From: an uncultured Mesonia sp.
GTDB taxonomy: Bacteria > Bacteroidota > Bacteroidia > Flavobacteriales > Flavobacteriaceae
Length of the DNA: 53,049 nt
Direction: 5' to 3'
Assembly (NCBI GenBank): GCA_947494545.1
Contig: CANLVH010000017.1
Location: forward strand, 1-53,049
Shown piece by piece: positions 35,046 to 43,089 of this stretch. A model generated the notes under the pieces. That model searched no databases. It saw nothing but the letters and a program-made list of their open reading frames with translations, and was not told where the DNA came from. Every line of letters starts with the position of its first letter. Within the stretch, counting starts at the first letter, position 1. Made by a program: the position numbers and the translations under genes.

Positions 35046-35998
35046 AAAAACTAGCACCTTATTTTAGAGTGATTATCCTTATGATAATCGCTTATTTACT
35101 AATAGAATATACCGTAGAGGTAGACAAAGGCTCTGTATTTGCAGAGTATCCACTTGCTTGGTTAGTTTTAGGAGTAGCATTTTTAGCTGTTCTTGCTATA
35201 GAAGTAAGTGTGGCAGCATTAAACAACGTGATGTACAAATCTTTAGACGAGAAAGCTAAAGAACGTTACGATGCGCAAGAAGAAAAAGCTAAAGAAGAAA
35301 ACTGGTGGAGCAAAACCTACAATAAACTTGTAGACCGTAAACCTTTAGAACGCGAAGACGAAATTGTTTTAGACCACAATTACGACGGCATTAGAGAGTT
35401 AGACAATAATTTACCGCCTTGGTGGCTTTACGGATTTTATGCCAGTATAATATTTGCGGTAGTTTATATGTTATACTACCACGTTTTCCAAGGTCCAAAT
35501 CAAATAGATGAATTTCAGGCAGAAGTAGCCGAAGCAAAAATAGCTATTGAAGAATACAAAAAAACCGCTACAGATCTTATAGATGTTAATACGGTAGAAT
35601 TTTTAGATAGCGAGGAAGATTTAACCGCCGGAAAAAATATTTATAATGCCAACTGTGTGGCTTGTCATAAAGCAGACGGCGGCGGCGGGATTGGTCCTAA
35701 CCTAACAGATGAACACTGGATATTAGGCGGCGGCATTAAAAACATTTTTAAAACCGTTGCAGAAGGTGGCCGTTCCGGAAAAGGAATGGTGGCCTGGAAC
35801 CAAACTTTAAAACCATTAGAAATGGCACAAGTATCTAGTTATGTTTGGTCGTTACAAGACACCAATCCAGATGATGCGAAAGAGCCGCAAGGTGAAATTT
35901 GGGAAGGTAGCGATAAGCCACAACAAAACGCTAACCAAGATAACAGAGTAGATAATACAACATCGGCAGATACAATTAATATCTCAGACAATATTTAA
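35042..35998 (+). CDS. ccoP: cbb3 oxidase subunit III (CcoP), single c-haem form
   Basis: Membrane-anchored electron-input subunit. Hydrophobic segments lie near residues 8-24, 37-60 and 126-146. The linker PLEREDEIVLDHNYDGIRELDNNLPPWW is the conserved CcoP N-terminal signature region (Asp-His-x-Tyr-Asp-Gly-Ile then Glu-Leu-Asn-like, Pro-Pro-Trp-Trp). Only one CxxCH occurs (CVACH, near residue 204), with Met ligand in GMVAWNQ. Proteobacterial CcoP has two, so this is the shorter-chain version. The tail is acidic and Asn-rich. A snap-back repeat begins at its stop codon. Confidence 0.93.
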   Translation: MKKLAPYFRVIILMIIAYLLIEYTVEVDKGSVFAEYPLAWLVLGVAFLAVLAIEVSVAALNNVMYKSLDEKAKERYDAQEEKAKEENWWSKTYNKLVDRKPLEREDEIVLDHNYDGIRELDNNLPPWWLYGFYASIIFAVVYMLYYHVFQGPNQIDEFQAEVAEAKIAIEEYKKTATDLIDVNTVEFLDSEEDLTAGKNIYNANCVACHKADGGGGIGPNLTDEHWILGGGIKNIFKTVAEGGRSGKGMVAWNQTLKPLEMAQVSSYVWSLQDTNPDDAKEPQGEIWEGSDKPQQNANQDNRVDNTTSADTINISDNI

Positions 35999-36123
35999 AG
36001 AAGTTGTCTCAAAAACAAACTAACTGTCATTTAATGCAGCATGGAGCAGTCTAATTTTTAAAGTAGACATTCTGCTAAGTAAAAATGATTGTATAGTGAA
36101 AATGTTTTTGAGACAGCTGCTTT
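35997..36123. mobile_element. MITE-like snap-back element between ccoP and ccoG
   Basis: Terminal inverted repeats of 21 bp (35997-36017 and 36103-36123; core TGTTTTTGAGACA, two mismatches in the arms) flank nested internal complements TCATTT/AAATGA, AGCAG/CTGCT and TCTA/TAGA, all centred near 36059. The whole 127 bp can fold on itself. It encodes nothing. The size, long terminal repeats and position at a gene junction suggest a miniature inverted-repeat element. No clear target duplication was seen. A large processing or attenuator hairpin is the alternative. Confidence 0.5.
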
Positions 36124-36163
36124 CTTCTTAGATACTCTAATTGCTGCTGTAAACAAATCAACA

Positions 36164-37591
36164 TTGGAAACACCCGATAACGAAACATTTAGAGACTCAA
36201 TTGGAACCCTTAACGAAGAAGGTAAACGCGCATGGGTTTATCCTAAAAAACCAGATGGTAAATACTATGATTACAGAAAAATAGTAAGCTATGTCTTGCT
36301 TATTTTTCTAATATCGGCACCTTTTATAAAAATAAACGGCAATCAATTTTTAATGTTTAATGTGCTAGAAAGGCGCTTTAATATTTTTGGTTTTCCGTTT
36401 TGGCCACAAGATTTTCACCTCTTTGTTCTCTCTATGATAATTGGAGTGGTGTTTATTCTCTTTTTTACCGTAGCCTTTGGTCGTATTTTTTGCGGATGGA
36501 TTTGTCCGCAAACCATTTTTATGGAAATGGTTTTTAGACGGGTAGAATACTGGATAGAAGGCGACCGTGGTAAACAAATGCGGCTCGATAAACAAAAATG
36601 GGATGCCCAAAAAATCAGAAAAAAAGGAACTAAATGGTTTATTTTCTTTTTGATTAGTTTTTTAATCGCTAATGTATTTTTAGCCTATCTTATTGGTAGC
36701 GATCAACTTTTTAGGTATGTAAGTGAAGGTCCGGTTGCCAATTTAAACACCTTTATTTCTTTACTGATTTTTACCGGCGTTTTCTATTTTGTTTTTGCGT
36801 GGTTTAGAGAGCAGGTTTGCGTTATTGCTTGTCCTTACGGAAGGTTGCAAGGCGTGCTTTTAGATAAAAAATCTATTGTAGTTGCTTATGATTATAAGCG
36901 TGGCGAAAAAGAAAAAGGAAGAGCAAAATTTAAAAAGAACGAAGACAGAGAAGCTTCCGGAAAAGGAGATTGTATAGACTGTTTTCAGTGTGTGCAAGTT
37001 TGCCCTACCGGTATAGACATTAGAAATGGTACGCAATTAGAATGTGTAAATTGTACCGCTTGTATGGATGCTTGCGACCATATGATGGAAAAAGTTGGTC
37101 TGCCAAAAGGTCTGATTAGGTACGCAAGCGAAGAAAATATTGCAGAGAAAAAACCGTTTAAGTTTAATGCAAGATTAAAAGGTTACTCGGCCGTATTATT
37201 TATTTTAATTGGTGTGCTTATTGGTATGTTGTTTTTACGAAATGATGTGGAAGCAAGAATTTTACGATTACCGGGACAATTATACGAGCGTAAAGACAAT
37301 AATATTATTAGCAATGTATATACTTATAAATTGGTAAATAAAACCACTAGAAATATAGAAGATATACGTTTTGAATTATTATCGCACGATGGAAAGATAG
37401 AATTGGTATCTGTAAAAGATTTAGACGTACCAAAACAAGAATTAAGCGAAGGAACATTATTTATAGAATTGAACGAAGGAGCCTTAAAAAGCGATCACGA
37501 AAGACTTAAAATAGGAATTTACAGTGGCGACCAACTTATTGAAACCACTAAAACTTCTTTCTTAGGTCCGCGTAGCTTTTCGGGTAGGTAA
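36164..37591 (+). CDS. ccoG: Cytochrome oxidase assembly ferredoxin CcoG
   Basis: Membrane iron-sulphur protein that reduces copper for cbb3 oxidase. It has an N-terminal cytoplasmic part, several membrane segments, CGWICPQT in the membrane-proximal loop, and two [4Fe-4S] motifs: CIDCFQCVQVCPTG and CVNCTACMDACDH. A C-terminal Ig-like domain follows residue ~370. There is no in-frame ATG. The frame runs back to a TTG at 36089 inside the snap-back element; family similarity begins at TTG 36164 (METPDNETFRDSIGT), which I chose. The insertion may have displaced the original start. Confidence 0.88.
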   Translation: METPDNETFRDSIGTLNEEGKRAWVYPKKPDGKYYDYRKIVSYVLLIFLISAPFIKINGNQFLMFNVLERRFNIFGFPFWPQDFHLFVLSMIIGVVFILFFTVAFGRIFCGWICPQTIFMEMVFRRVEYWIEGDRGKQMRLDKQKWDAQKIRKKGTKWFIFFLISFLIANVFLAYLIGSDQLFRYVSEGPVANLNTFISLLIFTGVFYFVFAWFREQVCVIACPYGRLQGVLLDKKSIVVAYDYKRGEKEKGRAKFKKNEDREASGKGDCIDCFQCVQVCPTGIDIRNGTQLECVNCTACMDACDHMMEKVGLPKGLIRYASEENIAEKKPFKFNARLKGYSAVLFILIGVLIGMLFLRNDVEARILRLPGQLYERKDNNIISNVYTYKLVNKTTRNIEDIRFELLSHDGKIELVSVKDLDVPKQELSEGTLFIELNEGALKSDHERLKIGIYSGDQLIETTKTSFLGPRSFSGR

Positions 37592-37603
37592 AAAAGTAAA
37601 AAG

Positions 37604-38056
37604 ATGAAATTTAAAATTAATTGGGGAGTAGGAATTGTTATTGCCTTTGTAGCTTTTATAAGCTTTATACTGGTTTTGGTGGTGAGAATGAGTACAGAAG
37701 AACGTTTCTCTCACGACTTGGTGGTAGAAGAATATTATAAGCAAGAATTGGGTTTTCAAGATGAAATAGATGCGCAGAAAAACGCCAATAAAATGAGCCA
37801 ACATATCAAATTACAAGATAACGCCAAAGGTCTTGAAATTATTTTTCCGCCCAAGCTGGAAACCAAAGATATTACCGGCAGCGTTTATATGTACCGGCCC
37901 GCTAATAAAGTATTAGATTTTGAATTACCCTTGCAACTAGAAGAAAATAAAATGCTAATTCCAAGAGACAAATTGCTAAAAGGAAAATGGAAATTTTCTA
38001 TGAAATGGAAGCAAGACGGAGAAAATTTTATGTACAAAGAAGATCTTCGGTTTTAA
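37604..38056 (+). CDS. ccoH: FixH/CcoH family protein
   Basis: A 150-residue protein with one N-terminal membrane helix (IVIAFVAFISFILVLVV, about residues 8-25). The following segment FSHDLVVEEYYKQELGFQDEI is the FixH signature, and the rest is a small periplasmic beta domain ending WKFSMKWKQDGENFMYKED. CcoH is a late assembly factor that interacts with the oxidase. It lies 12 nt after ccoG and 15 nt before the SafE-like gene. Confidence 0.9.
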   Translation: MKFKINWGVGIVIAFVAFISFILVLVVRMSTEERFSHDLVVEEYYKQELGFQDEIDAQKNANKMSQHIKLQDNAKGLEIIFPPKLETKDITGSVYMYRPANKVLDFELPLQLEENKMLIPRDKLLKGKWKFSMKWKQDGENFMYKEDLRF

Positions 38057-38071
38057 ATTGAGCCTGTATTT

Positions 38072-38782
38072 ATGGTACTTTCTGCTTTTTTGTTAGGTTT
38101 ATTGGGCAGTTTTCACTGTGTGGGAATGTGTGGACCAATTGCGTTTATGCTACCTTTAGACAGGAATTCTAAAGTTAAAAAACTGTTTCAGCTAAGCTTG
38201 TATCACCTTGGCAGAATTTTTACTTATAGCTTTATCGGGTTGTTGTTTGGTCTTTTAGGAAAAGGAATTTATCTATTTGGCGTGCAACAAAAAATGTCTA
38301 TTGTTATGGGCGTTTTAATGATATTAATTATATTAATTCCGCAAAGGCAATTCAATAAATACAACTTTTCTAAACCCATTTATAAACTTATCGGAAAAGT
38401 GAAAAATGCTTTAGGAAAAGAATTAAAAAAGAAAAGTCCAGATACTTTTTTTAGCATCGGTTTTTTAAACGGTTTTTTACCCTGCGGACTTCTATATATG
38501 GCCATTTTTGGGTCGCTTGCTTTTGAAGGTATTACTACTTCTGCACTTTATATGGTTTTGTTTGGTTTAGGAACCGTGCCGTTAATGACAGCGGTAGTTT
38601 TTGCCGGTAATTTTTTTGGACCACATTTCCGTAAAAAAATTCAAAAAGCCATTCCGGTATTTGTTGTTTTAATAGGTTGTTTGTTTATTCTTCGCGGTAT
38701 GGGACTTGGCATTCCGTATGTTTCGCCAAAAGAAGTTTCGGTGCAAACCGCAAACTCTAACTATGAGTGTGAGACGCCTTAA
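38072..38782 (+). CDS. SafE/UreH-domain membrane protein of the cbb3 cluster
   Basis: A 236-residue polytopic protein with six or so helices. The N-terminal LLGSFHCVGMCGPIAFMLP, with its HCxGMCGP motif, and the later FLNGFLPCGLLYMAIFGSLA define the cbb3-associated TauE/SafE (UreH-like) family. Members are repeatedly found at the end of cco clusters and are thought to move copper or mature the oxidase. The sulphite-exporter name used for the superfamily is not supported here. It is the last gene of the cco operon. Confidence 0.85.
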   Translation: MVLSAFLLGLLGSFHCVGMCGPIAFMLPLDRNSKVKKLFQLSLYHLGRIFTYSFIGLLFGLLGKGIYLFGVQQKMSIVMGVLMILIILIPQRQFNKYNFSKPIYKLIGKVKNALGKELKKKSPDTFFSIGFLNGFLPCGLLYMAIFGSLAFEGITTSALYMVLFGLGTVPLMTAVVFAGNFFGPHFRKKIQKAIPVFVVLIGCLFILRGMGLGIPYVSPKEVSVQTANSNYECETP

Positions 38783-38786
38783 AGTC

Positions 38787-38829
38787 TGCCATTTGTCATA
38801 GTTTATACTTTTCTATACATTTATCTTTG
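38787..38829 (+). promoter_or_regulatory. Crp/Fnr-like half-degenerate operator and -7 box
   Basis: TGCCATTTGTCA (38787-38798) differs from TGA-N6-TCA by one base. TATCTTTG (38822-38829) follows exactly 23 nt later, the same spacing as before ccoI, uspA and trxA. It would control the acetyl-CoA hydrolase and truncated haemoglobin genes. Confidence 0.45.
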
Positions 38830-38854
38830 TTGCAATCAAAAAAAAGATAAAATT

Positions 38855-40126
38855 ATGCAAAAGTATATTTCAGGTGCAGAAGCTGTAAAACTCGTAAACT
38901 CCGGCAATAGGATTTTCTTTCAAGGGGCGGCAATGACGCCCGTTTCTCTTATAAAAAATTTATGCCAACGTTATAAAGAATTGCAAAATGTAGAAATTTT
39001 ACAACTGCATACAGAAGGCGAAGCCCTTTACACACAAGAGCCTTACAGCGCTGCTTTTAACGTAAATAGCTGTTTTGTAGGTAGCAATGTCCGTAAAGCG
39101 GTAAACAAACCCAGCGGCGATTATATTCCTATTTTTTTGAGTGAAGTTCACCAACTTTTCAGAAGAAATATACTTCCTATAGATGTTGCTTTTATACAAG
39201 TTTCGCCCCCCGATAAGCACGGCTATTGCTCTTTAGGAACTTCTGTAGATGTAACTTTACCCGCAATAGAATGTGCCAAAAAAGTAGTAGCACAAGTAAA
39301 CCCATATGTTCCTAGAACGCACGGAGACGGTATTATACACGTAAACCAGTTAGATGCAATGGTAGAGGTAAACGAGCCAATTTATGCTACATCTATCAAA
39401 GAACCTTCAGAAATTGAAAAGAAAATTGGTAAACACGTTGCTAACTTAATAGAAGACGGCGCAACTTTGCAAATGGGTATTGGTGGTATTCCTAATGTGG
39501 TTTTAAATAATTTGACCAACCATAAAAACCTTGGTATACATACCGAAATGTTTTCGGATGGTATTTTACCTTTAATAGAAAAAGGCGTAATAAACGGAAA
39601 AGAAAAAGCGGTAAAAAACGGTAAAATTGTAACCTGTTTTGCAATTGGTTCGCAAAAACTCTACGATTTTATAGACGATAATCCTATCGTACATTTTAAA
39701 GAAGCGGCCTACACCAACGATACTTCGCTAATTAGAAGAAACCCTAAAGTAACTGCAATAAATAGCGCCATAGAAATAGATGTTACCGGGCAAGTTTGCG
39801 CAGATACTATTGGTAAATTTCAATATTCTGGAGTTGGCGGGCAAATGGATTTTATAAGAGGAGCATCGCTTTCTCCCGGCGGAAAAGCTATTCTTGCCAT
39901 GCCATCTGTAACCAGCAAAGGAATTTCTAAAATTGTACCTTTCTTAAAAGAAGGCGCCGGAGTTACTACAACTCGCGCACATGTGCATTACATAGCTACA
40001 GAAAATGGCGTGGTAAATTTGTTTGGTAAAAGTCTGCAACAACGCGCTAAAGCTTTAATATCTATTGCACATCCGGATCATCAAGAAGAACTGGAAAAAG
40101 CAAGTTACGAGCGTTTTAAAAGTTAA
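38855..40126 (+). CDS. Acetyl-CoA hydrolase/CoA-transferase family protein
   Basis: A 423-residue member of the acetyl-CoA hydrolase / 4-hydroxybutyrate CoA-transferase family. The CoA-transferase halves are visible: GNRIFFQGAAMTPVSLI at the start, IEDGATLQMGIGGIPNVVL in the middle and the catalytic Glu segment GIHTEMFSDGILPLIEKG near residue 230, then VGGQMDFIRGASLSPGGKAI. It moves CoA between acetate and other acids or hydrolyses acetyl-CoA. A Crp/Fnr-like site upstream and a haemoglobin gene 33 nt downstream suggest a role in low-oxygen carbon flow, for example acetate formation. Exact substrates are not predictable. Confidence 0.88.
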   Translation: MQKYISGAEAVKLVNSGNRIFFQGAAMTPVSLIKNLCQRYKELQNVEILQLHTEGEALYTQEPYSAAFNVNSCFVGSNVRKAVNKPSGDYIPIFLSEVHQLFRRNILPIDVAFIQVSPPDKHGYCSLGTSVDVTLPAIECAKKVVAQVNPYVPRTHGDGIIHVNQLDAMVEVNEPIYATSIKEPSEIEKKIGKHVANLIEDGATLQMGIGGIPNVVLNNLTNHKNLGIHTEMFSDGILPLIEKGVINGKEKAVKNGKIVTCFAIGSQKLYDFIDDNPIVHFKEAAYTNDTSLIRRNPKVTAINSAIEIDVTGQVCADTIGKFQYSGVGGQMDFIRGASLSPGGKAILAMPSVTSKGISKIVPFLKEGAGVTTTRAHVHYIATENGVVNLFGKSLQQRAKALISIAHPDHQEELEKASYERFKS

Positions 40127-40159
40127 GTAAATTGCCTATCTTTATGGAAAATAAAACAG

Positions 40160-40543
40160 ATGCAAAAAGAGATAGAAAATAGGGCAGATGTAGAGAAATT
40201 AGTACATTCTTTTTATGCCAAAGTCAGAGCCAATCAAGAGATTGGCTTTTTCTTTAACGAAACCATAGAAGATTGGGATGAACATTTAAATAAACTTACG
40301 GATTTTTGGGAAAGCAATTTATTTAACGTAAACAAATTTAGAGGTCGTCCCGGTCGCGCCCATATTATGGTAGATCAAAAATTTAACAATAGTATAGAAG
40401 CTAAACATTTTGGCGTATGGCTAAATATGTGGGTAGAAACTGTAGACGAGCTATTTACTGGCACGTTGGCAGAAAGAGCCAAAAGCTACGCTCGTAAATT
40501 GGGAAGTAATTTCCATTTAAAAATTTTTATGGCAAGAAGTTAA
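40160..40543 (+). CDS. Group III truncated haemoglobin
   Basis: A 127-residue globin of the 2-on-2 type. Group III features are present: VEKLVHSFYAKVRANQEIGFFF at helices A-B, WDEHLNKLTDFWESNLF with helix-E residues, RGRPGRAHI, and the proximal histidine in FGVWLNMWVETV (around IEAKHFGVW). Such proteins bind O2 or NO at very low concentrations. It is probably co-transcribed with the acetyl-CoA hydrolase gene and sits beside hemN and the cbb3 genes, consistent with microaerobic or nitrosative duty. Confidence 0.9.
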   Translation: MQKEIENRADVEKLVHSFYAKVRANQEIGFFFNETIEDWDEHLNKLTDFWESNLFNVNKFRGRPGRAHIMVDQKFNNSIEAKHFGVWLNMWVETVDELFTGTLAERAKSYARKLGSNFHLKIFMARS

Positions 40544-40544
40544 G

Positions 40545-40554
40545 CTTTACGGAA
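40545..40554 (+). repeat. CTTTACGGAA word (intergenic copy)
   Basis: A copy of the over-represented 10-mer, 1 nt past the truncated haemoglobin stop codon and just before the shared terminator. Confidence 0.5.
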
Positions 40555-40575
40555 TATTATAAGGCCGTAAATCAT

Positions 40576-40620
40576 AAAAAAAAGATGCAAGACATTATCG
40601 TATGCTTTGCATCTTTTTTT
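40576..40620. terminator. Bidirectional terminator between trHb and hemN
   Basis: AAAAAAAGATGCAA pairs with TTGCATCTTTTTTT around a 16-nt loop. Poly-A on the left and poly-T on the right let it stop transcription from both convergent genes. Confidence 0.9.
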
Positions 40621-40645
40621 ATGAAATAACTTCAATTCTGGCTCT

Positions 40646-42007
40646 TTAAACCGTCATAGAAAACAATTGCGTTTCTGGTTTTTTCCGCTGTAAGCGTAAA
40701 TCAAATGCCATACAAACGTTTCGTACAAAAGCACGACCTTTTTCTGTAATTTCTAAGGCATCGTTATGTTTTACAACTAAACCATCACTTTCCATTTCCT
40801 CCAATTGACTTAAACTATGTGGTAAGCCGGAGAAAAATAAAGATTCTGTTTTCCAATTGGTGTTTAGTTGGCACATTAAATTTAAAATATGCCGGCGTAT
40901 AATTAAATCTTCTTCATTTAAAATATGGCCTTTAAAAACCGGAATTTCGCCTTCTTCTACTCGAGCTTTATAGGCTTCTATAGTTTTTTCATTCTGCGCA
41001 AAACCATACCAGCTGTCGCTAATGGCAGATACGCCTAGACCAATCATTAACTGGGTTTTAGAGGCAGTATACCCCATAAAATTACGATGCAGTTTATTCT
41101 CACGCATAGATTGGTGTAAAGAATCTGTTTCTAAAGCAAAATGATCCATCCCAATTTCGGTATAGCCTATTTCTTCAAACATTCTTTTACCCATTTCGTA
41201 CTGTTCGCGTTTTTGTTCGCCACTAGGCAAATCTTCTTCTTTAAAGCCGCGTTGGCCGTTACCTTTTATCCACGGCACGTGCGCATAGCTATAAAAAGCA
41301 ATACGGTCTGGCATTAAAGCTTTGGTTTTTAAAATGGTTTCTTCTACTGCTTCTTTGGTTTGAAATGGTAAGCCAAAAATTATATCATGGCTTACAGAAG
41401 TATAACCAATTTCGCGGGCTTCTTCTGTGGCGCGTTTTACGTTTTCAAACGGCTGAATACGGTGTATGGCAATTTGCACCTTCATCGTATAATCTTGTAC
41501 GCCATAACTCACGCGTCTAAAACCAACGTCATACAAAGCTTGTAAATGCTCTCTGGTTGTATTGTTGGGATGCCCTTCAAAACTAAATTCATGATTTTCT
41601 GCTCTGTTGGCAGTTTCAAAAATAGAATTTATTAGATACTGAAGGTTTTCCGGACTAAAAAATGTGGGTGTGCCACCACCTAAATGTATTTCTTTAATAA
41701 GTGGTTTTTCCGGAAGTTTATCGCAATACATACGCCATTCTTTTAGAACAGATTCCATATATGGGGTTTCTACCTCGTGGCGTTTTGTTATGCGTTTGTT
41801 ACACCCACAAAAGGTGCAAAGACTCTCGCAAAACGGTAAATGAATATAAAGGCTTATGCCTTCGCTGGCGTTACTTTCTATAAATGCTTTCTGAAAAGAT
41901 TTTTCCCATTTTTTTGACGTAAAACTTTTCTCTTCCCAATACGGTACGGTAGGGTAACTGGTGTAACGCGGTCCGGGAATATTATATTTTTGAACTAATG
42001 AACTCAT
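40646..42007 (-). CDS. hemN: Oxygen-independent coproporphyrinogen III oxidase
   Basis: Radical SAM enzyme that converts coproporphyrinogen III to protoporphyrinogen IX without oxygen, so haem can be made when O2 is scarce. The start PGPRYTSYPTVPYW and the cluster motif YIHLPFCESLCTFCGC (CxxxCxxC plus a fourth Cys) are diagnostic of true HemN instead of HemW. EIHLGGGTPTFFSP and GPxxxSSFGVQDY-like RRVSYGVQDY follow. Length 453 is typical. It lies 13 nt behind uspA, and the pair has a Crp/Fnr-type promoter, as expected for oxygen control. Confidence 0.95.
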   Translation of the reverse strand: MSSLVQKYNIPGPRYTSYPTVPYWEEKSFTSKKWEKSFQKAFIESNASEGISLYIHLPFCESLCTFCGCNKRITKRHEVETPYMESVLKEWRMYCDKLPEKPLIKEIHLGGGTPTFFSPENLQYLINSIFETANRAENHEFSFEGHPNNTTREHLQALYDVGFRRVSYGVQDYTMKVQIAIHRIQPFENVKRATEEAREIGYTSVSHDIIFGLPFQTKEAVEETILKTKALMPDRIAFYSYAHVPWIKGNGQRGFKEEDLPSGEQKREQYEMGKRMFEEIGYTEIGMDHFALETDSLHQSMRENKLHRNFMGYTASKTQLMIGLGVSAISDSWYGFAQNEKTIEAYKARVEEGEIPVFKGHILNEEDLIIRRHILNLMCQLNTNWKTESLFFSGLPHSLSQLEEMESDGLVVKHNDALEITEKGRAFVRNVCMAFDLRLQRKKPETQLFSMTV

Positions 42008-42020
42008 GCTTTTTTCAATT

Positions 42021-42851
42021 TTATTCGTGAAGAACCAAAAAAGGTAATTTTTCCGGGTAACTTATTTTCTCCAATTCCGGATGAAATAATAAATGCTGAA
42101 AGAAGTTAACATTTTTTGCTGACATAGCAATAATAGATATGTTATGACTTTCTAAAAACACTTGCAAGGCTTCTTCTAATGTACTATTCACTGTAAAGTG
42201 AAAATTATGTGGTAAATATTTTAAATAAGCGCGTATGGCGCGTTTATGTTTTTTTTGCTGTAGGCTAAGCTCTTCGTTTTTTTTAGAAACGTATAAAACG
42301 CTAAGCTCGGCTTTATTCAGTAATAAAATATGTGATAAGGTTCGTAAAACTTTAGACTGGTAAATACTATTAAAATCTGTTGGGAAAACCACAGATTTTG
42401 GAGGTTGATAGGTTGCCTTTCTAGGAATTACAAAAACCGGGCATTTTACCCTGGTAATTACATCTGTTGTGTGGCTTCCTACTGTAGATTGTTTTAAAGC
42501 CGATGCTCCTTTGGTGCCCATTGCAATAAAATCTATAGTAAGCATCTCTACTTTTTCGCGTATAACTTCTATAAAATTACCTTGCTCAAAAAGTAAATTG
42601 ATTTTTTCTGGAGCGGCCAGCTCTTTTTTAACCAAAACTTCTTTTAAACATTCTAATTTTTCTTGTGCTGTTTTGGTTTTTAAAGTTAAACTGGGGGCAG
42701 CGGCAATATCTTCTAAAAATGGTACTTGTTCTAAATTGTTTTCTACATGAAGAATGTAAAATTGGGTATCTATATTACCAAAAAAAGAAAGGGCGTAACA
42801 AACGGCATTTCTTGCATTCTCCGAAAAATCTGTAGTTATTAAAACATTCAT
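42021..42851 (-). CDS. Universal stress protein, tandem UspA domains
   Basis: From the ATG at 42851 the protein has 276 residues containing two UspA folds. The first starts MNVLITTDFSENARNAV and ends with the nucleotide-binding stretch AMGTKGASALKQSTVGSHTT (G-2x-G-9x-G-S/T type). The second starts SVVFPTDFNSIYQSKVL and has lost that loop (AMSAKNVNFFQHLLF). One domain probably binds ATP. Tandem Usp genes beside hemN and cbb3 genes are common in low-oxygen regulons. Eight further codons are open upstream but precede the best start. Confidence 0.88.
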   Translation of the reverse strand: MNVLITTDFSENARNAVCYALSFFGNIDTQFYILHVENNLEQVPFLEDIAAAPSLTLKTKTAQEKLECLKEVLVKKELAAPEKINLLFEQGNFIEVIREKVEMLTIDFIAMGTKGASALKQSTVGSHTTDVITRVKCPVFVIPRKATYQPPKSVVFPTDFNSIYQSKVLRTLSHILLLNKAELSVLYVSKKNEELSLQQKKHKRAIRAYLKYLPHNFHFTVNSTLEEALQVFLESHNISIIAMSAKNVNFFQHLLFHPELEKISYPEKLPFLVLHE

Positions 42852-42872
42852 TCTTAAAACTTTATTGAGTAG

Positions 42873-42915
42873 CAAATGTAAATTGATGTACCTATGTAAA
42901 GAATGATATAAATCA
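42873..42915 (-). promoter_or_regulatory. Fnr-type operator and -7 box of uspA-hemN
   Basis: On the minus strand the palindrome TGATTTATATCA (42915-42904) is a perfect TGAT-N4-ATCA. The -7 box TACATTTG (42880-42873) follows exactly 23 nt later, putting the operator centre near -41.5. The uspA ATG is 21 nt further on. This is the clearest class II-type promoter of the set. Confidence 0.65.
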
Positions 42916-43024
42916 GTTTTGTCTAAAACTATTCCTATCTTTTTGCATAATAGGGTTTTACAGCTATTAAACCTTAAATTTAGCGCTTCTTTCTGTTTTA
43001 ATAAAAATTAGAAATTCTTCTTTT

Positions 43025-43058
43025 TATAAAAAAACGCAAAGCTCTTGGCTTCGCGTTT
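43025..43058 (-). terminator. Terminator of the kinase-regulator operon
   Basis: Stem AAAACGCaAAGC with GCTTcGCGTTTT, loop TCTTG (centre near 43044). On the minus strand seven T follow. It ends transcription after the response regulator gene. Confidence 0.85.
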
Positions 43059-43089
43059 TCTTTAAAAGTTTCTAAATGTTAGATAGAAA

